Assembly: GCA_035441325.1 (NCBI GenBank)
Contig: DAOROA010000027.1
Span: 1 to 64,000 of the forward strand
Direction of reading: 5' to 3'
Source of the DNA: Competibacter_A sp002352125
GTDB taxonomy: Bacteria; Pseudomonadota; Gammaproteobacteria; Competibacterales; Competibacteraceae
DNA length: 64,000 nucleotides
Positions 34,969 through 43,940 of the stretch are shown here, piece by piece (position 1 is the stretch's first letter; each line of letters begins with the position of its first letter). The notes under the pieces were generated by a model. That model did no database searches, was not told where the DNA came from, and worked only from the letters and a program-made list of their open reading frames with translations. Position numbers and translations under genes: made by a program.

Positions 34969-35256
34969 TCACCGCAAGATGAGCCAGCTCAAATAAGCGA
35001 GCAACAAAACGATGATGGGCAGAACGACCACCATTCCCTTGCGTGCGCCGGTGACGAGTTGCGCGCCCTTGACTTGGAGTTCTTCGGCACGATCTTGCAG
35101 GCGCTCGGCGCGTTCGGTTTGCTTCTGGACCAGCGCAAACTGCTCGCGTTGCAGCGCGAGCGATTCGGCTTGGCGCTCCAATTGCGTTTTTTGATTGTCG
35201 CGTATTTCTTCCAGAATGCGAATCAGTTGCTGCAAATCCCGATCGTGCATGGGCAT
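34969..35256 (-). CDS. Coiled-coil protein with a C-terminal membrane anchor
   Basis: A protein of about 95 residues. Residues 5-65 form a charged Gln/Glu/Arg-rich helix likely to be a coiled coil, and the last 20 or so residues are one hydrophobic helix, so it is tail-anchored. I do not recognise a family. A TTG at 35286 would add ten residues and would sit right behind the rlmI stop. It follows rlmI closely and is probably in its transcript. Confidence 0.7.
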   Translation of the reverse strand: MPMHDRDLQQLIRILEEIRDNQKTQLERQAESLALQREQFALVQKQTERAERLQDRAEELQVKGAQLVTGARKGMVVVLPIIVLLLAYLSWLILR

Positions 35257-35291
35257 GGCAAAAGACCGTTTTTGATTGATCCCCAAATTCC

Positions 35292-36509
35292 TCAGGCCGG
35301 CAATACTCTTGCGATCACCATCTTAAGATAGTCGGTTTCTGGAATCGCTGGCGGAACCGGATGATCCGGCCCCTGCCGGCCCTGTTCCAAAATAACCAGA
35401 TTGCGGTCGAGATGCCGCGACCCTTGCAACAACGTTTGGATCAGCACGTCGCGCGACAGCAGTTGCGAACAGGAGCAGGACACCAATATTCCGTCGCGCT
35501 CCAGCACCTGCATCGCCATTTCGTTGAGTCGCCGGTAAGCCAACGCGCCTTCCTTAAAATCCTTGCGACGCTTGACGAAAGCGGGTGGATCGACGATCAC
35601 CATATCGAAACGCTCGCGAGCTTCGCGCAAGCCTTTGAGTATCTCGAAGGCATCGCCCTGCTGGGTTCGCACCCGCTCGCCGACACCGTTCAATGCCGCG
35701 TTGGCCGTCGCCTGTTCCAACGCTGAGCCGGAGGAATCCACGCATAGCACCTCCTGCGCGCCACGCGCCGCTGCCCGTATTCCCCAAGAGCCAACATAGC
35801 CGAACACGTCCAACACGCGCCGACCCGCGACGTAGCGATCCAGCCGGGCGCGGTTGTCGCGCTGATCGTAAAACCAGCCGGTCTTCTGGCCGGTGCGCGG
35901 CGAGATCTGGAAGCGTAGCCCATCTTCCTCGACCGTCACGATATCCGGGATTTCGCCCGTGGCGACGGCGACGTAGCGTTCCAGCCCTTCCATCTCCCGC
36001 ATCCGGCTGTCGTTGCGCCACAGCACCGCCGCCGGTTTCAACACTTTTTGCAGGGCGGCGAGGATGTCGTCCTTCAGTCGCTCCATGCCGGCGGTGGTGA
36101 TCTGGACGACGCACAGGTCGCCGTAACGGTCCACGATCAAACCCGGCAGACCATCACCTTCGCTGTAGACCAATCGATAATACGGTCGATCGTACAACCG
36201 CTCGCGCAGGCTTAGCGCGACGTTGAGGCGATGCACCAGCAGCGAGGGGCTGAGAGGATGGTCCACATCGCGGCTGACCAGCCGGGCGCACAGCAAAGCG
36301 TGGGGGTTGATGTAGCCGGTGCCGAGCGTCTTGCCGTTGCTGGCCTGAATCGCCACCGGCTGGCCGGGCTGAAAATCGCGCAGCGGGGTGACTTCGACAT
36401 CGATTTCGTTGCTGTAGACCCAGAGATGGCCAGCGCGCAGGCGGCGATCTTCGTCCTTGCGTAGACGTAGGGGGGCAAATTCGGCGGGGGAAACAGGGGA
36501 TGTGGACAT
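35292..36509 (-). CDS. rlmI: Class I SAM-dependent rRNA (cytosine-C5) methyltransferase, RlmI-like
   Basis: A 405-residue enzyme. An N-terminal PUA domain (about 12-90) precedes a Rossmann methyltransferase: VLDVFGYVGSWGI (SAM site), VIVDPPAF and SCSCSQ (catalytic Cys region). RlmI methylates C1962 of 23S rRNA. The gene has no obvious operon partner upstream. Confidence 0.92.
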   Translation of the reverse strand: MSTSPVSPAEFAPLRLRKDEDRRLRAGHLWVYSNEIDVEVTPLRDFQPGQPVAIQASNGKTLGTGYINPHALLCARLVSRDVDHPLSPSLLVHRLNVALSLRERLYDRPYYRLVYSEGDGLPGLIVDRYGDLCVVQITTAGMERLKDDILAALQKVLKPAAVLWRNDSRMREMEGLERYVAVATGEIPDIVTVEEDGLRFQISPRTGQKTGWFYDQRDNRARLDRYVAGRRVLDVFGYVGSWGIRAAARGAQEVLCVDSSGSALEQATANAALNGVGERVRTQQGDAFEILKGLREARERFDMVIVDPPAFVKRRKDFKEGALAYRRLNEMAMQVLERDGILVSCSCSQLLSRDVLIQTLLQGSRHLDRNLVILEQGRQGPDHPVPPAIPETDYLKMVIARVLPA

Positions 36510-36580
36510 AAGCGGGCAGGCGGGCGGTGATGAAGAGGGTAACCAGTATATTCAAACCCACAGATCGGCGAGCGAAAAAG

Positions 36581-36922
36581 TCACCGCTGCGAAGGGCGGG
36601 ATATTGGGCGGCTCAAACACACAACATTCTCCAGCACCTCGTACTTGCGCGGAAAAATTGTCCGTAGCGTCAAGATCAAAGCTGCTGTCCAGAATGCAAA
36701 CGCAGCCCATACGACGCTGTGATTGGTAGACTGCTCCATGCCAGACAAGCGCAGTACGGCGGCGTAAATTCCAGGAATCGCCAGTTCCACCTTAAACAAT
36801 TCCTTGGCCAAGTCGGCAAAGCGTTCCGCCTGCTTGACCGGTTCCTGATAATAGGCATTCAGCAACGCCTGATCGCTTGGCTTAGTGGTGACTGGTTTAC
36901 CGTCGATGGGTTCCGGCTGCAT
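36581..36922 (-). CDS. Small two-TM membrane protein, divergent from the HSP90-like gene
   Basis: A 113-residue protein. An N-terminal soluble part with a helical AYYQEPVKQAERFADLAKEL segment precedes two hydrophobic helices (about 45-60 and 70-92) and a basic tail. The ATG at 36922 has GGAGGA 7-8 bases upstream. I do not know a function. It shares a 67-base divergent promoter region with the HSP90-like ATPase, so the two may be co-regulated. Confidence 0.75.
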   Translation of the reverse strand: MQPEPIDGKPVTTKPSDQALLNAYYQEPVKQAERFADLAKELFKVELAIPGIYAAVLRLSGMEQSTNHSVVWAAFAFWTAALILTLRTIFPRKYEVLENVVCLSRPISRPSQR

Positions 36923-36989
36923 AAAACAGTCCTCCAATATTTCGCACACGTTAACGCAACATAACATAATCTCAGGAGACAACCGCCCC

Positions 36990-38831
36990 ATGCCCAAGAT
37001 GCGCACCAGCTTTCAAGGTCTGGTCCGGTTGCTGGCGCAAAGCCTGTACCCGGAGCCGGATGTGTTCGTGCGCGAACTGCTGCAAAATGCCCATGACAGC
37101 ATCCAGTTACGCCGAATCCACGAACCGGAACCAGCCGGCGAGATTCGCATCGACGTGGACGAATCCAACCGAACGCTGAACTTTAGCGACAACGGCACCG
37201 GCATGGATCGGCGGGACATCGAGGAATTCTTGAGCGTCATCGGCAGCACCGGCACCGGCAGCCGCGCCCGCGAACTGGCCGCTCGCGACGTGGCGGTCGC
37301 CACCATCGGCCAGTTCGGCATCGGCCTGCTGTCGGCCTTCGTGGTCGCGGAGCGGATCGAGGTTCAAACCCGCAAGCCGATGGCGGCGCAAGCCTGGCGC
37401 TGGGTCAATCACGGCGGCGAAGACTACGAGCTGGACGCCCTGCCGGCGAACGCGCAACCGTCTGGTACGCGAGTGACGGTCACGCTGGCGGCGAATCGGA
37501 CCGCCTTTCTCGACGGTCGCCTGCTCCGCCAAATCGTGCGCCGCTACGCCGATTTCCTGCCGTTTCCGGTCCTGCTCAACGGCTTCGGTCCGATCAACGC
37601 GGTTAACGCCCCCTGGCACGAACCGGACTGGCGCGATCCCATCGCGCGCGAACGGTCGTTGAGCGCCTTCTTGGGCCAACGCTACGCCGACCCGCCGCTG
37701 CTGGTGATACCCATCGATCTGGCGCAACCGCGCACGCTTGGCGGCTTGTTCGTCCCCTCCCGCTACACACCGGGCGGACCGGCCGGCGGCGCGGTGGATT
37801 TGTTCCAGGCCCGGATGTGCATCCGTGCCAACGATACCGAACTGCTACCGGAATGGGCGCAATTCGTGCGCGGGGTGTTGGATTGTCCCGATCTGCAACC
37901 GACCGCCGCCCGCGACAACGTCATCCGCGACGCCGCTTATCATGCCCTGCGCGAAGCGTTGGGCGCATCGATTGTCGCCGCACTGCTCGACCTGGCCAGC
38001 CGTGACCGGCCGCGCTTCCTGCAACTGTGCGACTGGCATCACGACGCCATCAAAGGCATGGCGGCGCGACATGCGGAATTTGGCGCGGCGGTGCTCGATC
38101 ATCTGCCGTTCGAGACGAATCGGGGACAGTTGACCTTGCCGGACTATCTGAGCCGCCAACCGGTTATCGGCGGTAAACGAGCGCTCTATTTTTTCACCCA
38201 CGAAGCCGACGCTAACCAGTTCTACATGCTCTGCCAGGCGCGCGATCTGCTGGCGATCAATGCCGGTCGCTCCTTCGACGAAACGCTATTGCGCCGTTAC
38301 GCCGGCCGGCATTCGGCAACGATAGAACTCAAACCTCTGGACCGGTTGGACGATCCGGGTCTGTACGAACGGCTGGATACCGCCGAACAGACCGCTTACG
38401 CCCGCCTGGAACGAGCGGTAGACCGGGTGCTGGCCGAGCTAGAAGTGCAGATCAAAACCCAGGTGCGCCGGTTTCGGCCAGCCAATTTGAGCGCGGTCTT
38501 GCTGGCCGGCCAACGCATCGCGGCCTTCGACGACATGGAGCGAGCACTGGAAAAACCGTTTTTGTTGGAAGGGCTGGCGGAACTGGCCAGCGACGTGCGC
38601 GACCGGCTACGCCAGCAACCGTTGGATTTCTTTCTGAATGCCGCACATCCGCTGGTCCAGCGATTGCGCGAGCTGGCCGAACCCGACGATCCCCGCTATC
38701 GCCCAATCCTGACCGGCCTGTACTATAGCGCCCTGCTCAACGCGCAGCACAGGCTGACACCGACCGCGGCCCGTCGCTTTCACGCCGACTTGCAAGCATT
38801 GCTGCTGCGGCACCTGGAGTTGCAAATCTAG
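36990..38831 (+). CDS. Divergent HSP90-family GHKL ATPase
   Basis: A 613-residue protein with HSP90 architecture. The N-terminal ATPase shows ELLQNAHDS (Mg/ATP Glu-Asn), DNGTGM, GSTGTGSR and GQFGIGLLSAF. The middle domain has FVRGVLDCPDLQPTAARDN, the counterpart of the HtpG catalytic-arginine loop. A C-terminal helical domain follows. Identity to ordinary HtpG appears low over most of the length, so this is a separate branch. It may be a specialised chaperone; a role in a conflict or stress system is possible but unproven. The ATG follows AGGAGA. Upstream is a divergent two-TM gene. Confidence 0.9.
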   Translation: MPKMRTSFQGLVRLLAQSLYPEPDVFVRELLQNAHDSIQLRRIHEPEPAGEIRIDVDESNRTLNFSDNGTGMDRRDIEEFLSVIGSTGTGSRARELAARDVAVATIGQFGIGLLSAFVVAERIEVQTRKPMAAQAWRWVNHGGEDYELDALPANAQPSGTRVTVTLAANRTAFLDGRLLRQIVRRYADFLPFPVLLNGFGPINAVNAPWHEPDWRDPIARERSLSAFLGQRYADPPLLVIPIDLAQPRTLGGLFVPSRYTPGGPAGGAVDLFQARMCIRANDTELLPEWAQFVRGVLDCPDLQPTAARDNVIRDAAYHALREALGASIVAALLDLASRDRPRFLQLCDWHHDAIKGMAARHAEFGAAVLDHLPFETNRGQLTLPDYLSRQPVIGGKRALYFFTHEADANQFYMLCQARDLLAINAGRSFDETLLRRYAGRHSATIELKPLDRLDDPGLYERLDTAEQTAYARLERAVDRVLAELEVQIKTQVRRFRPANLSAVLLAGQRIAAFDDMERALEKPFLLEGLAELASDVRDRLRQQPLDFFLNAAHPLVQRLRELAEPDDPRYRPILTGLYYSALLNAQHRLTPTAARRFHADLQALLLRHLELQI

Positions 38832-38880
38832 GGCAACCCAACCGGGAGCCCATTCACAAAATCTTCAATCGTCTGCGCAC

Positions 38881-39393
38881 TCAACTTTGCCGCACTCGCC
38901 AGATAGGGCGTGCGTCCCGATCAATCAAGCCACTTTCCAACAGCCACGCCCGAACATCTTCGGCGTCTTGTTCGAACCAAGCGCGGGCCGAACCGAGACG
39001 GAAAGAATAGCCCCAAGCGTCCATGTCGGCGCACATCCGCGCCCGTCCGACGCCGGGTAACGCATCGGCCAGCAGGATTTGCAGATAACAGACGCCGTTT
39101 TCCTCGATGCACTCGCCGCCGGCATCGGTATGAAGGTGGGCACGGCGTTTGGCGTCCATGCAGATGTAATGACAGGCCTCGTGCAAGGCGGAATGCACCG
39201 GCGTATCATCGCGCACGAACAGATAGTCGCCGATCAACCCCGCTTCGCTTTCGCCCCAAAAACTGCCGGGAATTTCCGAATTGGGCGGTATCCAAACCAC
39301 GGTCAGACCATAACGAATCAACAGCGTTATCAGCGGTTCGCGACCCAATTCGACACAGGTCAATACTGCCGTTTCAGTTGGCGGATTCTTCAT
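38881..39393 (-). CDS. Predicted zinc-dependent peptidase-like protein with HExxH
   Basis: A 170-residue soluble protein. The HEACH segment in SALHEACHYIC (about residues 71-81) is an HExxH zinc motif on a helix; a third ligand is not obvious. The rest has several Asp/Glu and Trp residues and no signal peptide. I do not recognise the family. The ATG at 39393 is taken; a TTG five codons upstream is open. It converges on the HSP90-like gene with a 49-base gap. Confidence 0.7.
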   Translation of the reverse strand: MKNPPTETAVLTCVELGREPLITLLIRYGLTVVWIPPNSEIPGSFWGESEAGLIGDYLFVRDDTPVHSALHEACHYICMDAKRRAHLHTDAGGECIEENGVCYLQILLADALPGVGRARMCADMDAWGYSFRLGSARAWFEQDAEDVRAWLLESGLIDRDARPIWRVRQS

Positions 39394-39564
39394 CGGCAAC
39401 GGAACCAAATATGCGTGTTTGCGGTAAATAAATTACCGAATAGCATAAAAGACTTGGATGCAAAGGCAGCAATTTCCGAGTAAACTGGTGCAATTTAATT
39501 TCGTCTCTTTTCAGAAACACCCATACCTTTTTATCGTCATTTTCGTTCGAGGATACATCGCTCC
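39394..39564. other. Intergenic region before metK
   Basis: AT-richer spacer of 171 bases between divergent genes; it must carry the metK promoter. An inverted GGTAA-ataaa-TTACC lies at about 39422-39436. I see no SAM riboswitch consensus here. Confidence 0.45.
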
Positions 39565-40725
39565 ATGAGCCGAACCCACCTATTTACTTCCGAATCTGTC
39601 TCGGAAGGACATCCGGATAAAATCGCCGACCAGATTTCCGACGCCGTGCTGGACGCGATTATCGCCGAGGACCCCAAAGCCCGCGTCGCTTGCGAGACCT
39701 TGATCAAGACCGGCGTCGTCGTCCTGGCCGGCGAAATCACCACGACAGCGTGGGTCGATTTCGATCGGATCGTGCGCGATACCGTGGTTGGGATTGGCTA
39801 CGACAACTCTCACGTCGGCTTCGACGGCGCCACCTGCGCCGTATTGTCCTGCATCGGCAAGCAATCGCAGAACATCGCTCAAGGCGTGGATCGCAAGAGC
39901 CCGGAAGAGCAAGGCGCCGGCGATCAAGGCTTGATGTTCGGTTACGCTTGCAACGAAACCGACGTGTTGATGCCCGCCCCCATCACCTTCGCCCACCGGC
40001 TGGTACAACGGCAGGCGGAAATGCGCAAAAGCGGCGTGCTGCCCTGGTTGCGGCCCGACGCCAAGAGCCAAGTCACCTTCCGTTACCAAGATAATAAAGT
40101 TGTCGGTATCGAAGCTGTCGTGTTGTCCACCCAGCACGATGCCGAAATCAGTTACAACTTGCTGTGCGAAGCGGTGATGGAAAACATCATCCTGCCGGTT
40201 CTGCCCGCCGAATGGCTGGACAAGCACACCAAGTACCACATCAACCCGACCGGCAGCTTCGTGATCGGTGGGCCGGTGGGCGACTGTGGCCTGACCGGAC
40301 GCAAGATCATCGTCGATACCTATGGCGGTGCCGCGCACCACGGCGGCGGCGCCTTTTCCGGCAAGGACCCGTCCAAGGTGGATCGTTCCGCCGCCTATGC
40401 CGGCCGCTACGTCGCCAAGAACATTGTCGCCGCCGGCTTGGCGGACAAATGCGAAATTCAGGTGTCCTATGCCATCGGCGTGGCCGAGCCGACTTCGATC
40501 AACATCAACACCTTCGGCACCGGCAAGATCGACGAGGATCGCCTGGTCGAGATCGTGCGCGGCCATTTCGACCTGCGGCCCTACGGCCTGGTCAAGATGC
40601 TGGACCTGATCCGGCCCATCTACAAAAAGACCGCCGCTTACGGTCACTTCGGCCGCGAAGAAACCGAGTTCACTTGGGAACGTACCGATAAGGCGGATGC
40701 CTTGCGCGCCGCAGCGGGATTGTAG
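39565..40725 (+). CDS. metK: S-adenosylmethionine synthetase
   Basis: A 386-residue enzyme making SAM from methionine and ATP. Family motifs are SVSEGHPDKIADQ near the start, GAGDQGLMFGYA, and GGGAFSGKDPSKVDRSAAY in the last third. Length is normal. An AGGA site precedes the ATG. It leads the metK-ahcY-metF group. Confidence 0.98.
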   Translation: MSRTHLFTSESVSEGHPDKIADQISDAVLDAIIAEDPKARVACETLIKTGVVVLAGEITTTAWVDFDRIVRDTVVGIGYDNSHVGFDGATCAVLSCIGKQSQNIAQGVDRKSPEEQGAGDQGLMFGYACNETDVLMPAPITFAHRLVQRQAEMRKSGVLPWLRPDAKSQVTFRYQDNKVVGIEAVVLSTQHDAEISYNLLCEAVMENIILPVLPAEWLDKHTKYHINPTGSFVIGGPVGDCGLTGRKIIVDTYGGAAHHGGGAFSGKDPSKVDRSAAYAGRYVAKNIVAAGLADKCEIQVSYAIGVAEPTSININTFGTGKIDEDRLVEIVRGHFDLRPYGLVKMLDLIRPIYKKTAAYGHFGREETEFTWERTDKADALRAAAGL

Positions 40726-40749
40726 AGCATACGATTTTCCCGCCTCCAC

Positions 40750-40791
40750 GCCGAGGGGCGCTGCAGCGGTTTTTCCACCGTCAGGCTCGGC
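40750..40791 (+). promoter_or_regulatory. S-adenosylhomocysteine (SAH) riboswitch before ahcY
   Basis: The conserved blocks CCGAGGGGCGCTGC (40751-40764) and GTCAGGCTCGG (40780-40790) are present in the right order. P1 pairs GCCGAG with CTCGGC. An internal hairpin CGGT/ACCG with a TTTTCC loop lies between. This matches the SAH aptamer known upstream of ahcY in beta- and gammaproteobacteria, where SAH binding turns expression on. It ends 56 bases before the ahcY start. Confidence 0.9.
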
Positions 40792-40847
40792 ATGGCATGG
40801 CTTTCACGAGCCAACGGCGCCCGTTCGACCGTATCTGGAGTTACGTT

Positions 40848-42266
40848 ATGAACGCCGTTGTGCGCGAAAAAAACCCCAACGATTACTACGTTGCCGATCT
40901 CTCCTTGGCCGAGTGGGGCCGCAAGGAAATCGCTATCGCCGAAACCGAAATGCCCGGTCTCATGGCGGTGCGCGAGGAATATCAGGCACGGCAGCCGCTC
41001 GATGGCGCCCGCATCGCCGGTTCGTTGCACATGACTATTCAGACCGCCGTGCTGATCGAGACGCTGGCGGCGCTGGGTGCCGACATTCGCTGGGCGTCCT
41101 GCAATATCTTCTCGACCCAGGACCATGCCGCCGCCGCCATCGCCGCCGACGGCATCCCGGTGTTTGCCTACAAGGGCGAAACGCTGGAGGAGTACTGGGA
41201 TTTCACCCATCGCATTCTGGAATGGCACGATGGCGGCACGCCCAACATGATCCTGGACGATGGTGGCGACGCCACCTTGTTGGTCACGCTTGGTGCCCGC
41301 GCCGAAAAAGATCGCTCGCTGATCGCCAATCCGACCTGCGAGGAAGAGCAGGTTCTGTTCGCCGCCATCCGCAAGCGGCTGGACCGTCAGCCCGGCTGGT
41401 ATTCCAAAATCCAGGCGAATATCAAGGGCGTGACCGAGGAGACGACGACCGGCGTCCACCGCCTGTATACGATGGAAAAAGAGGGTCGGCTACCCTTCCC
41501 CGCCATCAACGTCAACGACTCGGTCACCAAATCCAAGTTCGATAATCTCTACGGCTGCCGCGAATCGCTGGTGGACGGCATCAAGCGCGCCACCGACGTG
41601 ATGATCGCCGGCAAAGTTGCAGTGGTGTTGGGCTACGGCGACGTCGGCAAGGGCTGCGCGCAGTCGCTCAAAGGCTTGGGTGCGACAGTGTGGATTACCG
41701 AAATCGATCCGATCTGCGCCTTGCAGGCGGCGATGGAAGGTTATCGGGTCGTCACCATGAACGATGCAGCGGACAAGGCCGACATTTTCGTCACCGCCAC
41801 CGGCAACGTCGGCGTCATCACGCACGACCACATGGCGCGGATGAAGAATCAGGCCATCGTCTGCAACATCGGCCATTTCGATTCCGAAATCGAAGTGGCC
41901 AACCTCCGGCAATATCGCTGGGAAAACATCAAGCCGCAGGTCGATCACATTATTTTCCCCGACGGCAAGCGCATCATCCTGCTGGCCGAAGGGCGGCTGG
42001 TGAATCTGGGTTGCGCTACGGGCCATCCCAGCTTCGTGATGTCCAATTCGTTCACCAACCAAACGCTGGCGCAGATCGAACTGTTCACCCGTGGTGGCCA
42101 GTACGAAAACAAGGTCTACGTGCTGCCCAAACATCTAGACGAAAAGGTAGCCCGGCTACATTTGGATCGGATCGGCGCCAAACTGACCCAGTTGACCCCG
42201 GAGCAGGCAGCGTATATCGGCGTTGCGGTGGATGGGCCGTATAAAGCCGAGAACTATCGCTACTGA
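40848..42266 (+). CDS. ahcY: S-adenosylhomocysteine hydrolase
   Basis: A 472-residue NAD-dependent enzyme that splits SAH into adenosine and homocysteine. Seen are GSLHMTIQTAVLIETL near the N-terminus, the NAD motif GYGDVGKGCA (about 263-272), and the late NLGCATGHPSFVMSNSF. The ATG at 40848 has GGAG 8 bases upstream; the earlier ATG at 40797 would place the start right behind the riboswitch without a site. It is controlled by the SAH riboswitch. Confidence 0.97.
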   Translation: MNAVVREKNPNDYYVADLSLAEWGRKEIAIAETEMPGLMAVREEYQARQPLDGARIAGSLHMTIQTAVLIETLAALGADIRWASCNIFSTQDHAAAAIAADGIPVFAYKGETLEEYWDFTHRILEWHDGGTPNMILDDGGDATLLVTLGARAEKDRSLIANPTCEEEQVLFAAIRKRLDRQPGWYSKIQANIKGVTEETTTGVHRLYTMEKEGRLPFPAINVNDSVTKSKFDNLYGCRESLVDGIKRATDVMIAGKVAVVLGYGDVGKGCAQSLKGLGATVWITEIDPICALQAAMEGYRVVTMNDAADKADIFVTATGNVGVITHDHMARMKNQAIVCNIGHFDSEIEVANLRQYRWENIKPQVDHIIFPDGKRIILLAEGRLVNLGCATGHPSFVMSNSFTNQTLAQIELFTRGGQYENKVYVLPKHLDEKVARLHLDRIGAKLTQLTPEQAAYIGVAVDGPYKAENYRY

Positions 42267-42291
42267 GCGCGAGATTTCGTGACATAAAAAA

Positions 42292-42311
42292 GGGCGCGGA
42301 TCGCCGTGCCC
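42292..42311. terminator. Hairpin between ahcY and metF
   Basis: GGGCGCGGATCGCCGTGCCC forms a stem with one G-T step, preceded by AAAAAA and followed by TTGGTCTATTT. It could be a leaky terminator or attenuating hairpin; a second inverted repeat, GCGACC/GGTCGC, follows at about 42326-42345. Confidence 0.45.
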
Positions 42312-42378
42312 TTGGTCTATTTCGAGGCGACCCCGACCGGTCGCTCGTCTTTTCTCGGTCCTCTCGGCGGTTCCGCTC

Positions 42379-43236
42379 ATGGATTCCCAGAAACGTCATC
42401 CCAAGATTTTCAGTTGCGAATTCTTCCCCCCCAACACCGATGAAGGGATGCGCAAACTGTTCGCCGCCCGCGAGGAGCTGATGCGGATGCGGCCGGCGTT
42501 CTTCTCGGTCACCTACGGCGCGGGCGGCTCCACCCGCGAACGCACCTTCCAGGCGATTCAGGCGATTCAGGCGCACAGCGGCGTGGATGCCGCTCCCCAC
42601 CTGACCTGCGTGGCGTCCACTCGTGCAGGCATTCGTGAGATTCTGGATATCTATCACACCCAAGGTATCCACCGCATCGTCGCCTTGCGCGGCGATTTGC
42701 CATCCGGAATGCGGGAATTCGGCGAATTCCGCTACGCCAACGAGCTGGTGGCATTCATCCGTGCCGAAACTGGCGACCACTTCCACATCGAAGTTGCTGC
42801 CTATCCGGAATTTCACCCCCAAGCGACTAGCACCGAGCGCGACGTACTCAACTTCAAGCGCAAAGTTGAAGCCGGCGCCAATAGCGCCATCACCCAATAT
42901 TTCTACAACTCGGATTCTTATTTCCGTTTCGTGGACGACTGCGAGAAGCTCGGGTTAGATTTACCCATCGTGCCCGGCATCATGCCGATCACCAACTTCA
43001 CCCAACTGGCGCGGTTCTCGGACAACTGCGGTGCAGAAATTCCGCGCTGGATCCGCAAGCGGCTGGAAAGTTTCGGCGACGACCGCGACGCGATTCGCGC
43101 TTACGGGCTGGACGTAGTCGCCGACCTGTGCCAGCGCCTGCTGGACGGTGGCGCACCGGGATTACATTTTTACACCATGAACCAAGCCGGACCGACGCTG
43201 GCCATCTGCGAGCGACTGGGCTTGACCCGCAAATAG
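42379..43236 (+). CDS. metF: Methylenetetrahydrofolate reductase
   Basis: A 285-residue FAD-dependent TIM-barrel enzyme producing 5-methyl-THF for methionine synthesis. Family segments are FEFFPPNTDEG-like CEFFPPNTDEG at the start, SVTYGAGGSTRE, ALRGDLP and TQYFYN. Its place behind metK and ahcY completes a set for methyl-group recycling. The ribosome site is weak. Confidence 0.96.
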   Translation: MDSQKRHPKIFSCEFFPPNTDEGMRKLFAAREELMRMRPAFFSVTYGAGGSTRERTFQAIQAIQAHSGVDAAPHLTCVASTRAGIREILDIYHTQGIHRIVALRGDLPSGMREFGEFRYANELVAFIRAETGDHFHIEVAAYPEFHPQATSTERDVLNFKRKVEAGANSAITQYFYNSDSYFRFVDDCEKLGLDLPIVPGIMPITNFTQLARFSDNCGAEIPRWIRKRLESFGDDRDAIRAYGLDVVADLCQRLLDGGAPGLHFYTMNQAGPTLAICERLGLTRK

Positions 43237-43261
43237 TCGCCGACGTTCCCCCGCAAAACGA

Positions 43262-43294
43262 AAACGCCCTTTCTCGTTCAGAGAAAGGGCGTTT
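43262..43294. terminator. Strong bidirectional hairpin terminator after metF
   Basis: A perfect 14-bp stem AAACGCCCTTTCTC/GAGAAAGGGCGTTT with a GTTCA loop. On the minus strand it is followed by TTTTCGTTTT, so it fits the end of the FlgO-like gene as well as that of metF. Confidence 0.85.
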
Positions 43295-43337
43295 CGCCGA
43301 AAACCGACTGGGTGTGCCGAAAACCGGTGCGATAGAT

Positions 43338-43901
43338 TTATTGCGCGGCCACCAACGCTTTGGCGTCCGGGCCGAGCGGCAAGACATAATCGTAAGAAGC
43401 CAGTATCAGGTTGTCGGTAGCGCGGATCAGGCGAGCCTGAACGAATACCGACTGCCGGGCAACCGCATAAGTACCCGCGATCACGGCGGCGGCGTTGTGC
43501 GATTGGCTGATCTCCTTGATCGAACGCGACAACGCGAATTCACCCAGACCTTCCTTAACGAAAATGTTGTTGCGCATCTTGATCTCGACGACCGTGAAGC
43601 CCTGCTGCGCAAACTTGGAGCCAAGCTGCTCGCCGATCACCCGCCCCAAGCCGGACGAAACTTCGAGATTGTTGATGTCCACGAAGGTGGCCGCTAACAA
43701 CGGATCGTGCCGCTCCTTCAGCCAGGGCGCCCGCGACAACAACGCATCGGCCGCCCTGTAGTTGGCATCGACCAGATTCGCATCCTGAATGATGGGCCGG
43801 ACGGGCACGTCGTCGGAAGATGAAGCGCACCCCACAATACCCAAACTGAACGCGACCAAGAAGGTCGCAGCCCCGCGCAAGCTCATTACGTTCCAATTCA
43901 T
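43338..43901 (-). CDS. FlgO-like outer-membrane lipoprotein
   Basis: A 187-residue lipoprotein. The signal peptide ends in a lipobox IVGC (Cys about 25). The mature part has DANYRAADALL, a region VDINNLEVSSGLGRVIGEQLGSKFAQ typical of FlgO, and ending in strands. FlgO proteins are linked to flagella or surface structures, but no flagellar gene is nearby. It follows a second lipoprotein gene by 39 bases. Confidence 0.85.
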   Translation of the reverse strand: MNWNVMSLRGAATFLVAFSLGIVGCASSSDDVPVRPIIQDANLVDANYRAADALLSRAPWLKERHDPLLAATFVDINNLEVSSGLGRVIGEQLGSKFAQQGFTVVEIKMRNNIFVKEGLGEFALSRSIKEISQSHNAAAVIAGTYAVARQSVFVQARLIRATDNLILASYDYVLPLGPDAKALVAAQ

Positions 43902-43940
43902 GGTTTAACCACCTCTATGAATGCAAGTCATCGCGGCACG

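Noticed and set aside
39394..39564. Possible SAM riboswitch before metK
   Set aside because: Only a small inverted repeat is present; none of the known SAM aptamer cores can be read.
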